Positions 45,565-57,434 of a stretch of DNA of 64,000 nt are shown in pieces. Position 1 is the first letter of the stretch. Each line of letters opens with the position of its first letter. Both the position numbers and the translations under genes were made by a program. Source of the stretch: Anthostomella pinea. Lineage: Eukaryota > Ascomycota > Sordariomycetes > Xylariales > Xylariaceae. The stretch spans positions 1,922,001-1,986,000 of the forward strand of contig CAUWAG010000018.1 in the NCBI GenBank assembly GCA_963556695.1, written 5' to 3'. Under the pieces are notes generated by a model. That model was not told where the DNA came from. It saw only the letters and a list, made by a program, of their open reading frames with translations, and searched no databases.

Positions 45565-48500
45565 GCTGTAACCGAAACTGTCCCCCCACGCGGCTCAAGG
45601 AGTCACAAGGTAGTAATTATGGCTTGTCTGCAGGAGTCGCACGAGCGAAGGAGCACAAGCAATGTTTGTCGCTCGTGTCCCCTTCACTACTCTGCGGTAT
45701 TTCGAAAATAGGCCTTGAAACCAGCAACACAACAAAGCCAGCTGGTTGGCAGAAAGTAGTAGCTATCGGAATCGAAGATTACAGTAGAGGAGAAGAGTTG
45801 AATGTCAAGTTTCGACGAGCAATCCGAAGGAATCAACAGTGGCGTCTAGCAAACGAGTGGTGGGGGGCTATGTAAGGTTTTGGGATATGATCACAAACGG
45901 GTAGAGTAGCTTGAAGAACTCTTATGTCCCGTGTCTCAAGAGACAAGAAGTTGAGTTGCAGAAACCGGCAATGACGCCATACTGATACAGCTAGAGATTG
46001 GATGGAAGAAGGAAAAGGGTTGGGATGAGAGCGGACCGAGGGAGAGAGGTTGGCGAGAAATACCTATCGTGTTTTGGTGCGATATTGGATGTACCTATAT
46101 CGACACGTGCTGTTGGTATGCGGTGTACCGCTTCAGCGTGGCCCTACGGCCCCTACCCGTCGGCGAAGTCGTGCTTTATGTCCTTTTTTTCTTTTTCTCC
46201 AAGGCGACCGTCCGTCAGACGACGGGTAGCAGCATAGGAGTAGAACAGAAGAAGCGTCCTATATAGGGGCTTCAAACAAAAGGCAAGGTGCATTGCTCTG
46301 GGAGACTGGAGGATGTCTACACGTAGGTAAGGACAGAGTTGCATTGACGACGCGTCCTCAGCTTGGCTTGTGACGGCGCAAAGGCTCCCATATGCAAACG
46401 GAAGACGTCGATACGTCGGGGTGGACTACCGACGCGTGCATCTTGGTGTATAGGAGCCGGCTGGCCAAGGTTGGACGCCCGCATACCTAGGTAGGTAGGC
46501 ATAACGGCACTGAGGGCACAAATGGGTGTCGTGCCAAACTCAATCAGTGCAAGCCGAGCGCCCTTGACGCCGCGTACTCGTGGCGGCAATTAGCATGCTC
46601 GTGTGGTCGTCGTCGACTTGATGGCCGGGGGCTGCTGTACCTCGGTAGGTTCCCGTCGACCCGATGCCATTTCCAGCATGCAAGCCACCACGCAAACCAA
46701 CCACCCACATGCTTATTACTTCTCTCAGGCCTCAGCTCATGGGTACGACAAACGCAGCGACGGATGTGGAGAATTAGGTAGGCAGCAGTGCAAACGGGGT
46801 ATCAGCGAACTGAGGACCACAAGGTAGTAGAATAGAAGAGAGTTTGGAGTCCCTAAGGTATGGGCTGGCTGCTGGATTGAAGCTTGAACTTTGAAGAAGG
46901 GCGAAGTCGGAGGACACCTCGGGGCCACCTGCCCACCTGATGAGTGAGTGCATCTACCCCGGCTGCCACATGTCCGGCAGCTGCCCGGCCCTGTCAATGA
47001 CAACCCTTATTATCTTCTGTGGCTTGCAATGTGTGGGTCCAGGTACCTGCTCGTGCTTCCCGTGCTTTTCGTACATGTACCCCTGCATTTGAACCAATGA
47101 AGCACCACTAACTCAACTGTCTGTGGTGGCAAACCGTCGACAGGCAGGAAGCCGTTCCTTAATCACCACCCACTTCACAACCCGAGCTTTAATAATCACA
47201 ACAACCCCTGGCGTCTTACATCAACTAGGTAGCCGGGCCAATAGGACATACCATTTGTGCCTGTGCAAGAGGCGCCGTTAGATGTTGGCAAGCTTCTTCC
47301 AAAACAAGACACGGTGAAAGTTAAGATCCCGCTAGGCAGAGAACAGAGAACTCGGTGTGTTCAATGAGGCCGTTCGGCCTCGTCGAGACGGCAACATCCC
47401 GTCCCGAGGGCTAGCCTTGCGCCTGGTAGGATGGACATTGGACGGCAGCGAGCAGAGGAAACCATGCTGTCTCCCGGTCCAGGCCTGCGAACCTATGCAT
47501 GACATGACCTTGCTGGCTGTTGATCTACACCGGGAGGCTTCGTTCGTTGCTTCGCTTCTGCTGGTGGTCCAAGGCTTGCATGCTGTTGCATGGCAGATGC
47601 AGTCCAGGATCTGACAAAGCCGAGAAGGTTCCTTCTCTTCGTGGGGTGGAGTAGGTTCGAGCTCGACCGTCCCGTAATGCCCGTCTTCCAGGACAGCCCG
47701 GACGAAACTCAGGTGATTCAACTCCGTGGCTCTTCAATCGATCGATCAACTGTCGAGACGGTGGGGGCTTCACTGCAGTCAAAAGGTCACCGCATGATAG
47801 GTCATCCGCCGTTCGGCTTTGGAAGCATCTCCTCAGTCCTGCCTTTCAAGAACCGGTGAGCAATGCACCCCGTTAGAGCGTCTTTAGTTCAGACTGCTTC
47901 TGCATTTTGCACTGCTGTATGTCTCATCTGTCGCACTTAGAAAAATCAATCCGGTCAGAAACGGCGAGCACGCGATAGAGCTGGAAACCGGTTCGTGAAC
48001 GACCCAAACAAATCTGGATATTCACCTTTCTTTTCGTCGTACCGAAACGTGCCGTTGCAGTATGATCACGCGAGGTGCCGCCACGCGCGCCGACAAGAGA
48101 GGCGTGGCCGTGGTCCAGAAGGCCAGTCGGTGCTGCCTTATCCTGCATCGACGGCCGCATTGGAGTGTCACAGGCATCTTTTAGAGATTGTCTGTCAGTT
48201 TGCCCCTCTAGTTCACTCATGACACCTCTATGTGACTTCTTTTGGAGACTTTTTGCTCTACATCAGACGAAGCGAGAGAAGTTCGGCTCATGTGGTGTCC
48301 TTCACTCGATCTTTATCTTGCGAATTAAGGCCTCTTGGACGTTGGAAACATCACATAACTATTTTCGACTCCTGTTGACCGGGGATTAGCCTCATCAATG
48401 CCGGTAGGGTATGTCGGCAAGCTGCCTATTAAGGAGTAGACCGAAGGCGCAACTGGCGAGGACATGCACACAGCTAATAACTGGAGTCATCAGTCAGACT

Positions 48501-49070
48501 TCAGCTGACCTACAGCATCGACTCAGCAAAAGTTCCGATGACTCCGCGAAAGATTGAGGTGGACATGTACGCTTTGGACCTACCGGGCTTTGGCGGACTT
48601 AACGACTGAAGTAGACGCGACTTGGCTGCAATTGATACTTGTTACTTATTCCCGTCGACAGAGACACGCTACATTTAGCCAAGTCGATATCAAGACGATA
48701 TTGACGGCAGATACCTCCTAGATGAACGCGATCATGGTCCAGTACCTGTGACACTTTCTCGATGATCCTTTAGTACTCCACCAGATGGAGGGTTGTTTGC
48801 CCGTTAAACTGGGTACTCCAATGCCCCTATTCTCGCTCGGAGGAACACTCAATCTGCCCAGGCCGGCGGCTTCCTGAGTGGTCCCGGAGCCTCTCGTCGC
48901 GAGGTGACTGCAGGTGCAGCTATGTCCCCTTGATCCCGTCACGCAAGGAATGAACCGGGGTTAAGGGGATAAGGTGCTGGTCGTATTTATTACTTCTGAG
49001 CTTGGATGGGTACTTAGTAATCCTCTTCACCACCACCACCACCCAAACCACCAGATCATTTCACCCAAGT
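45565..49070. other. 3.5 kb gene-poor stretch
   Basis: Holds the promoters of the divergent flanking genes and otherwise no supportable gene. Open frames of up to about 130 codons on both strands overlap and lack domain character. A T-rich run (46181-46199) and TACCTAGGTAGGTAGGC (46484-46500) are the only distinct features. The 45 bases before the ATG at 49071 are rich in CACCAC repeats. Confidence 0.45.
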
Positions 49071-50280
49071 ATGGCCTCCCAAACCGGCACCATTCTCGTC
49101 ACGGGCGCAAACGGCGGCCTGGGGTCGGCTATCGTCGGCCACGTCATCGGCTCCAACTCCCTCGCGAGGGACCTCCACGGCCTGTACGCCGTTCGCAACA
49201 CCCAGCGAGCCGACGCCGTCCAGAAGGAACTCCAGAAGGCTGGCCCTGCGGGACACAAGTACGACCTAGTGCCCCTGGACCTGTCCAGTCTCGCGAGCAC
49301 GCGCAAAGCAGCCCAAGACATCAACAAGCGGGTCGCCGACGGCTCGATCCCGCCCATCCGGGCCCTCGTCCTGAGTGCGGCCTGGCAGGAGTACACGACG
49401 CACACCATCACCGACGATGGTTTCGACATGACCTTCCAGGCCACATATTTGTCCCACTTTCTCTTGACGCTTTTGTTGCTGCGCAGTATGGACAAGAAGC
49501 ATGGCAGGGTCGTGGTCTTGGCCAGCTGGTCGCATGAGTACGTCGAGCCTTCCTCTTGCTAAAACAGCAATGGATTGAGTAGACTACTGGATATTGGCAG
49601 TGAGTGCTAAACAAGATATCTAGCACGGCGGACAAGAGGAACACCATGGGGCCTCCGGGCAATGCCTACTCGTACGAGAGGTACAACCAGATCTTCAAGG
49701 AGCCCATGGACACCGAGAGCCTCGCCCGAGGCAAATGGAGCTCGGCGGAGGAGCACCCTGACAACCTGGAGGCCGGCTACAGGCGCTACGGTGCCGCCAA
49801 ATTGTGCGAGGTCATGTTCATGTCAGTAACTTAGCTCCAATGCTCCACGGCCCGAGATTATAAGTACTCACCATCAACAGGCGCGAACTGTCGAAGCGCA
49901 TCACGAAGGACCCCGACCTCTCCTCCATAGCGGTCCTCGCGCTCGACCCGGGTGCCATGCCCACCTCTCTCGGCACGCGCGGCTCCTTCGGCATCCGGGC
50001 CCTCTTTGCCCTGATGAACGTGGTGAATCCGATCATGTCGTACATACAGCCCGATGGCGACATGCGCACGACGGCACTGTCGGCCAGCCACGTCATGCGA
50101 GCCTCCCTCGACACCGAGACCCTCGGCGAGCGCCCGAATGGTGTTTACTTGGACGGCACGAGGGCGAGGGAAGTCAGCGAAGAGGCGAAGGACGAGGCGA
50201 AGTGTCGGAAGCTGTGGGAGGATACTCTGGACTTTGCGCAGGTGCAGGAGGGCGATACCGTGCTGGTGGATTGGCGGTGA
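49071..50280 (+). CDS. Short-chain dehydrogenase/reductase
   Basis: NAD(P)-dependent oxidoreductase with a Rossmann fold. Three exons (49071-49537, 49624-49821, 49881-50280) give about 354 residues. The cofactor motif TGANGGLG is at 11-18 and the catalytic YxxxK is Y211GAAK215; a Ser in the VVVLASWSHD strand precedes it. About 40 residues are inserted between that strand and the catalytic Tyr, making it longer than classical SDRs and closer to the retinol-dehydrogenase or 3-ketosteroid-reductase-like branch. The C-terminal region has LALDPGAMPTSLGTRG, the usual PG motif after the active site. The donor of intron 2 is GTCAGT, weaker than the others but required by the frame. No signal peptide. 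Substrate cannot be told from the sequence, and there is no cluster of related enzymes next to it. Confidence 0.88.
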
Positions 50281-50749
50281 CACCAGCCATCCTCATGAGA
50301 TCGACCGATACCCAGCTAGAATTAGGAAGAGTCATCATCGCATTAACCACCATGCCTTCACATCTCACTCGAAGAAGCCGTGTCAGGTTGGGTGCCATCA
50401 AAGGTCTATGTCTATTGAAGGTCATATACCTACAAAGGCACTATTTTGACATGGAGCCGTTTTGCAACGAGGTACTACCCTTCTCAGACCCACAGACGCA
50501 ACAATATCCTCTATACCAGGTACAGTATCATAAAGCGCAGGGAGCATGAAGAGGAACCCCGAATTCTGCCCGGTAGCTAGCGACCCACGACAACCATTAG
50601 GCACTAGAACAGCAATAGCAAGGAAAAGAGCCCCATACATGTCATCCCACCCATCCATTCACCCATCAGGGGAAAGTATATCCCAGACCTCGAGATACCT
50701 GACGACTGGTGGTGGTAGACTGGGGGGACGGCGGGCGGGCGGGCTGGGT
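50281..50749. other. Intergenic between convergent genes
   Basis: Contains the 3' ends of the SDR gene and of the minus-strand WSC gene. No gene seen. Confidence 0.5.
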
Positions 50750-51041
50750 CTAGACATCGAGGACGGTGTAGATGTCGATACGGTCGGGACCGCCGCAGGT
50801 CTGGTTCTCGTTGCCGGTACATTCGGTGAGGCAGCCGGTGGTGGGGCGGCCGAGGATCTTGTCAGACAGGTCGCCGCAGAAGCACTCGCCGCCGTATTCG
50901 AGGCCGGCCGCGTTGAAGCTGTCGTCGGCGTTGCGGCAGGCGTACTTGCATTTCACGACCGTCACTGCGGGGGGGTGGGGGGCGTTAGCGGGTTGGGGAG
51001 GGGAGGAAAGGTATCGAAGGGGCGCGGGTGCGTGGTGAGAG

Positions 51042-51079
<38 letters not shown>

Positions 51080-51303
51080 TGAGAGAGGGGGGGGAGGGCG
51101 GGAGGGCGGGAGGGCGGGAGAGAGGGTCACTTACTCTTATCACCCGAGAGGGGCGACAAGAACTCTAGAAGACGGTCCTCGCGGCTATCCTTGTAACATC
51201 CGAGCGAGACCCAGTCTGCGGGACGCCAGGGATCAATCGCAGCGGCGTTGACGACGGGGAAGACGAGGGTGGCCAAGGCCGGCAGGATGGTTGTGAGCTG
51301 CAT
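50750..51303 (-). CDS. Small secreted WSC-domain protein
   Basis: Two exons (51303-51135, 50964-50750; 170-nt intron) give 127 residues. Residues 1-20 (MQLTTILPALATLVFPVVNA) form a signal peptide. The rest is one WSC domain: SLGCYKDS, a middle KCKYACRNADD, LEYGGECFCG and CTGNENQTCGGPDRIDIYTV, with the expected eight Cys. WSC domains bind carbohydrate, and in fungi small secreted ones are associated with the cell wall. There is no GPI-type tail or membrane span, so it should be released or wall-bound. The intron is inflated by a TG microsatellite and a G-rich tract. The protein ends directly after the last WSC strand. Confidence 0.88.
51044..51077. repeat. (TG)17 microsatellite in WSC-gene intron
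   Basis: An uninterrupted 34-nt TG run within the intron. On the transcribed strand it reads CA. Confidence 0.95.
51087..51120. repeat. G-rich GGGCGGGA array in WSC-gene intron
   Basis: An eight-G run followed by about three units of GGGAGGGC. At least four GGG runs with 1-nt spacers make it a potential quadruplex on the plus strand. The transcript strand carries the C-rich complement next to the 5' part of the intron. Confidence 0.85.
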
Positions 51304-52988
51304 CTTGGTGTTGGGTATGGTCGGTATGTGGTGGGAGTGTGTGTGTGGGTGATGGATTGTGAGGAGGAGGTGAAGATGTAAGGTGAAGAAGATGTTGTTG
51401 TAGGAGGAAGAAAGGAACCTCTGTGACCCGAGGAGGGAGCTTGCTTTTTATCTTCGGGCTTCCTCGTCGTGAGGACCTTAGCGACCCGATGAAGACGACC
51501 TAACAACACAAGGCTCTCCGTCACTAGATGGGACGAGGCGAGAAACCTGCTCGTTCGCCCACGACGCGTTGCTGCAACGAGGCTAGGCAGAAACCCTCTC
51601 ATTTGACTATGAATATGGCTTACTGCAACGAGGCTGCCTACGAATCATCACAGCCATGCGTTCTTCGTGTTATGAAGATATGTGGAATCTTTCGCTGTCT
51701 TCACCTTGGTAGCGGACGCCACCGTTGCCAACGGCGCGTGAAGCTGTGCCTCCGAACTTTTGAGACGTAATGATTACACAGTCATGGAGGAAATTATGCT
51801 GAGTCGTCGCAATGTCGGTTCTACTTCTCCCATAGGTTGAGCAGAATGTTTGGAAATACTAGGTAAGATCCTCACACGAGTGGTCATCTTGAAAGTATGG
51901 CATATGGTTGAGGCTGGTGTTGGGCCTCTTCTCTCCGGACCTTCTATCCCGTCGACCATGAGGCAATTGGCCCGAGAAACATAACTCTGACTTCACATCC
52001 ACCTTCCCGTATATGTCCAAATTTCTGGGTAGGGCCGGGCTTGAATACTGGGTTGTTATGATTCAAGGCAGTGACTTGAGCTAGTCCGCGTAGAAGAATC
52101 GGTTATAGGTTCAGATAGGGTTCGACGCGTAGGCTGCCTGATTGGTTGCGGCCATTCTGTTGTTTTCTTCTGCAATTCATCCGGGTTCTCGTTAAAATCT
52201 TCGCCGCAGTCCACAGTACCTTGTTTTGTGGGAAATCTAGCTTCAGGAGCAGAAATCACAACATAGAGTACCGCAAAGCGGAGGAAGCCAGAGGAGGAAC
52301 TTTCTTTGGCCTATTATCGTTATTACGTAGGTAGTTCGTCCACGATAGTGGATGGGCACCTACCTTAGGTAGTTACCGCTGGCCGAAGATGAGGTACCCA
52401 GGCCGACCAGCAGGCACAGCGTCTGGCACTTGACGGCCAGATGGGTTTCAAGATGGTGGCTCGACCATTGCGCTTTGTTGTGTCAAGAGCAACGTCAAGC
52501 TAGAGCCGACAGCGATCTTGGACTCCGTGAATGGCAGACCCTCAAGATACTCGATGTGTTGTGATGGCTGCTGTCCGCCCGCGCGGGGCTCTACGAGCCT
52601 CTTCAGCCTGTAAATGTCGTATCGCCTCCCGTAGTAAGTTAGGTCAATAAATCTATGTAAGAGAGGAACGGGAAGCGAGAAGGGTAAGCCATACGTCCAG
52701 CCACCAGATGATAATTGCCATATCACGTAGGTTGAGTATCAGGTGCAACAGGAAATCCGGTCGCCCTGCTCATTTGCGCCATCTTAGGTGGAAAAGAAAG
52801 TCACTTGGGCGTTCGGTGTCGGCGCTTCTCGTGATCTGCAGGTCGTCATCAGTGTCGTAGGGCTGGTGGTCAAGGTCGCATTGGCTGCACGAAAGTCGCC
52901 GTGCATGTTTTATCAGTGCCCCCGACGGTCATCATGTGCACGACCACGAGGAATCAGAACTTGGCATTTATCTAGTTGAAGATACTCG
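51304..52988. other. 1.7 kb intergenic
   Basis: Promoter of the minus-strand WSC gene on the left, 3' end of the WD40 gene on the right. No gene is supported. A minus-strand frame at 52448-52726 has protein-like stretches (DLTYYGRRYDIYRLKRLVEP) but no usable ATG, and could be an orphan last exon. GTAGGTAGTT and CACCTACCTTAGGTAGTTACC occur at 52327-52376. Confidence 0.45.
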
Positions 52989-54285
52989 CTAATCATCATC
53001 CATCAATGCCGCAAGTTCGGCTTCCTCGTCTGCTGTCATAAGCCCCTCGGCCGACTCTGCCGGTGTTTCCTCCTCCTCCACCGCCTGAGCTGCATCTTCC
53101 TTCTCCTTGTTCACCTTGTCCAACTCAGTCTGGTGGAGCGGCCAGGTCCGTACAGTTCCGTCGATGGATACAGACACGACACGCTTGCCTCCATCAAGAA
53201 CGACTAGGTCGGTAACCTCATCGTAATGCCCGTCTAGGGTGCAGTACAGCTTAGCCGATGTACGGTCCCAGACCTTGATATCCTCGTCTCGGCCTGCTGT
53301 TACTGCCCACTGATCAGTGACAGCCACGGCTCGTACATGGCCGCCGTGCTTGAAGGTATCGTCAGCGGCAAAACCCTTGGCCCGCGATAGACATTTGGCC
53401 AAGCCGTCGCCACTCGATGTCCACAGATCTACCTCTTCACCTTCGCTGTCAAACACCACCTTGTACACTGTGGTGTCGTGTTCCAGGATCGTGTGCTGCA
53501 CCACACTAGGCTCGTTGGGGGTCGTTTCCTTGAGTTGCTCAAACCCATCGAGTCTGATACGCCACCGACGGACATGAGGATCGCTACTGGCGCTGACCAG
53601 AATGATGGCGTCGGGTTCCGACTGTAGAGGATCGATGGCGAAGTGTTGCACGGCCATCATGGAGATGGTCTGGTCCTGCAGCACGTGAAGCCGGGATCCT
53701 GTCTCGATATCCCAGACCATGATCTTCTTGTCTGCCCCTCCGCTGATGAGGCAGTCCTTCCCACCGATCTTGGTGCATACCACGGCCTTGATGAAATCCG
53801 AATGACCGCTGTACTTGCGGCCCGGAGCCTTGGATGCCAGATCCCATGACCAAACATCTTTATCCCAGGACCCGGCGAATACTGTGTGGTTCCCGGGACC
53901 GCCCACTGCAACGCATGTCACGGGTATTGTTGGGCCCCTGAATACATGTTTCGTATCTCCCGTCTAACGGGTAAGTGAGCACAGTCATCCTTCGGCGGTG
54001 ATACTGTTGTTGCTGGGCGACTCACATCAACATTTACTCTGCGAACCGCACCTGCAGACTCTGCGACGAGAATTGACGATGGTGAAGTCGGGTGCGGTAC
54101 CGCAGCCAGCAGTTTTGACTTCAAGGTAATGGGGTCGCCATTCTTGTTACTAGCCTTGGCCGCCCGCCTTTCCTTTTGCGCGTTGTCTGCACTGTTTGAC
54201 CTCTGTTAGTATGCGTGCGAGTACATGGTGACAAGATAACATACTCGGTCTGGAAAAAGTGGTCTGATGATGTCCCTTTCTGCAT
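52989..54285 (-). CDS. WD40-repeat protein
   Basis: Three exons in transcription order (54285-54245, 54191-54026, 53963-52989) give 393 residues, with phases agreeing at both introns. About six WD repeats fill residues 40-350, marked by VFAGSWDKDVWSWD, LISGGADKKIMVWDIET, VSASSDPHVRRWRI, AVTAGRDEDIKVWDR and VVSVSIDGTVRTWPL. The C-terminal tail is acidic (EEEETPAESAEG...AALMDDD). The N-terminus is basic and short (MQKGTSSDHFFQTD...KERRAAKASNK). WD40 propellers scaffold complexes, but I do not recognise the orthologue group. The gene is transcribed away from CTF4 across a 559-bp shared upstream region. Confidence 0.85.
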
Positions 54286-54844
54286 GGTGTCAGTGGTGAG
54301 CGGACGGATGTGCGCGTCCTGGGATAGTCGTCGGGATGTGGGCGATACACCAATGTCCAGTGACAGCTTTATATGCAACTCTTATCGCAACTCCCAAGTA
54401 CGAGTACCCACTCAACGAAAGATTTTATCGTTGCCTGAGCAGGCAGCCGTATTCTTGCTTGCTGGTCCGGACATGGTTATCAGTCTCACTGCACGCCTGT
54501 CATTTTAACGCCGATGCTGCAAAACTGATATGGGTGCTTGGACCACTCGGCATGGAGGGGCAGCAACCCCTGAGCGCTTCCAACTGGACCCAGGGTGCCC
54601 GGACCCTGCCTGGCCGGCCAAGACGCGGGACTGCGCGGGCGGGTTTAAGTGGTTTGTTTGATTGACTAAACGCGTCGACGCGTCTCTTGTAACATTGAAC
54701 CTACCTCTATCTACACCCTCCATCCAAGACACCCGAGTAGTGAAGACTTGCGAGAGGCTCAATTGATGTCAAACACGCCTCGGTTTTCTTCAAGTCGAAT
54801 TTGTTTCTTGTTCACGGTGTGATTGAGCAGAAACCCTTACCAAC
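54286..54844. promoter_or_regulatory. Divergent promoter of WD40 gene and CTF4
   Basis: Intergenic 559 bp shared by two divergently transcribed genes. It contains two MluI cell-cycle boxes at 54670-54683. No coding sequence is seen. Confidence 0.6.
54670..54683. promoter_or_regulatory. Twin ACGCGT (MCB) boxes
   Basis: ACGCGT at 54670-54675 and again at 54678-54683, separated by two bases, about 160-175 bp before the CTF4 ATG. In yeasts ACGCGT binds the MBF complex and drives G1/S transcription of replication genes. Use in this species is inferred. Confidence 0.55.
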
Positions 54845-57434
54845 ATGGCATCAACCGCACCTCCTCGCCCTCGAGCGCGACCTGCCCATACTCAGGGTTC
54901 AACCCATTGCGCCTACACGCCGAATGGATCAAAGCTGGTCACTGTTGGCTCCAACAACACGATTCGACTATACAAGACCGGTTTCGACGGCGAGCCTATC
55001 AACATCGACGATTGCCAGGAACAGAATGTCAGCGTAGCCGCCTCGGACGACTTCTTCGTCGTCGGTTCCGAAGACGGAACCGTCAGTCTATACTCGATTC
55101 CCAACGCCACCTTCGACAAGTACCTTCTTCGATCTTCCCTCCCCGTTCGAGACGTCGCATTGTCACCGGATCACAAATGGTGCGCCGTTGCTAGCGACGA
55201 GCTCACCGTGAAACTCGTTCGAGTCAACCAAAACACACAAATCCGCCATCTCAAGGAACATAACAAGCCCACGAAGCACTTGGTATTCGACACCAAAGGG
55301 GAGACGGTGGCACTCTCTTGCACCGACGGAGTTGTATATGTCTATGACTTGGCCTCTGAAGAGCCGGAATTGATCAGGAGAGTCGACAGCATCATCGGTG
55401 TAGTAGACACTGAGTCTGAGATCAGCACCAAGGTAGCCTGGCATCCCGATGGACGCGCCTTTGCCCTCCCGACCCCTACGAGGGATATCCAAGTCGTGTC
55501 AAAGGACGACTGGGAGAAACAACGAACCTTCTCAAACGGTCACACTGGAGACATAACTGCTCTGGCCTGGTCGCCAAATGGGGCAATGCTGGCCTCGGCT
55601 GGAAAGGACAAGAAGATCCTGATATGGGAGACAAAGAGCCAGGTTGTCATTGCAAAGCACGACTATTCAAACGTTATCGACATTGCGTGGCATCCTACCG
55701 ACAACCTCGTGTCTTTCACAAACTCCGATGGAGAAGTGTACATCCACCCAGGCTTTGTACCTGAACAGTCTGTGCCGTTATTGGAGCTGTCCAAGCAGCC
55801 GGCTCCGTTCATCCACGACCCCCTATCCGAGATCTCAGCCAACATCAGACGACCAGAGGCCAATGGCTTGAAGCCAGGCCTTGCTACCAGACCCCGCAGA
55901 GATTCACTCGACAGCTATGACTCTCTCGTTGACGGCCCCCTTCAAGGGGATGACGAGTTCGTGGTTGACGATGATGGTGCTGGCTATGTGGTCAACGGGA
56001 ACGGCAAGCGGGCGCATGACCGAATTGATGTATTCGGTGAGCCCCTGAGTAAGCGTCGCAACATTGAACCGGAGTATCATGAGGCATTCCAGCCGGGGTC
56101 AACACCATGGCGAGGAAACCGCAAGTACTTATGCCTGAACCTGACTGGGTTTATTTGGACTGTAGACCAGGATGGACACAACACCGTCACTGTTGAATTC
56201 TACGACCACGAGTTTCACAGAGATTTCCATTTCACCGACACCTTTCTTTACGACAAGGCTTGCCTGACTGAGAACGGTGCTCTATTCTCATGCCCACCCA
56301 ATGATGATACGCCAGCAACCATTTTCTATCGGCCCCACGAGACGTGGACGCACCGGACTGACTGGAGGACACAACTGCCCAAAGGCGAGGCTGTCCTTGC
56401 GATGTCCCTGAGCGAGTCATTCGTGACTATCACAACAACAGCGAACTATGTTCGAGTCTACACACTGTTCGGCATACCCTACAAAGTATACAGGCCAAAG
56501 AGCTCTCCGATGGTAACATGTGCAAGCTGGAGAGACTATGTCATGACCATTGGCAACGGACCAGTTGGCGCAGGTGGTCATACGAAACTTCAGTACACCA
56601 TCGAGAACATCAAGAGGGATGAGATCTGCCAGAATGAAGACACCGTAGCACTACCAGAAGGCGCAGTCTTGAAAAGCGTTTTCTTCTCCGACAGTGGCGT
56701 AAGTCGACCATCACCCCTTTATTACTACGAAGATACTAACTCGTCTGCAGGATCCATGCATTTATGACTCTACTGGGACATTGTTGACACTCCTGCACTG
56801 GCGTCAACCGTCCCGAGCATGCTGGATACCGCTACTTGACACCAAGCTTCTGCCACGTCTCGCATCGGGACGGAAGACGGAGAACTACTTTCCAATTGCA
56901 GTCGCGGACAACAAATTCCACTGCATCATCCTCAAAGGCGGAGACCAATATCCGTACTTCCCACGTCCACTCCTATCCGAGTTCGACTTCTCCATCCCAC
57001 TAACCTCGGAGCCGCCAAAGGCAAAGAAGGTCAACGCAGATGCCATGGACGACGATGACACGCCCAAGGCTGACGAGGACGAGTCGGAGACCCGCAAGCT
57101 CGAACAGCAATACCTACTGAAGGGCATCGCTGCCGCACAGCTCCAGGATCTCGCGGACTCGAGAAGCGGCAGTCACACGCAGCGCTCGACGCTGGTCAGG
57201 CTGGAGCTGGAGATCGACAAGACGCTGCTCCAGTTCCTCGCGGTCGAGTGCCGCGAGGGCGAGGACCGGGGCATGCGCGCGCTGGAGCTGGTGGACCTCA
57301 TGCGCGACCGCACGGGACGAATGGTCGAGGCGGCGGGCAAGGTGGCCGATCGGTACGGGCGGTCGATCCTCGGGGAGAAGATTCGCGAGGTCGGCGAGCG
57401 GAGGGCCAATGCTATGGTTGATGACGACTTTTAA
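54845..57434 (+). CDS. sepB: Replication adaptor Ctf4 / SepB / Mcl1 (AND-1)
   Basis: Trimeric hub that ties DNA polymerase alpha to the CMG helicase at the replication fork and supports sister-chromatid cohesion; nuclear. Two exons (54845-56698, 56751-57434; 52-nt intron) give 845 residues, the usual length for filamentous fungi. Residues 1-300 are an N-terminal WD40 propeller (HTQGSTHCAYTPNGSKLVTV, SEDGTVSLYSI, SPDHKWCAVASDELTVKLV, GHTGDITALAWSPNGAMLAS). After a disordered acidic linker comes the SepB beta-propeller (about 410-720) with the TPWRGNRKYLCLNLTGFIWT block. The C-terminal helical bundle follows (LEIDKTLLQFLAVECREGED). There is no HMG box, as is normal for fungi. Twin MCB boxes upstream fit S-phase expression. 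The name sepB follows the Aspergillus orthologue. Confidence 0.93.
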
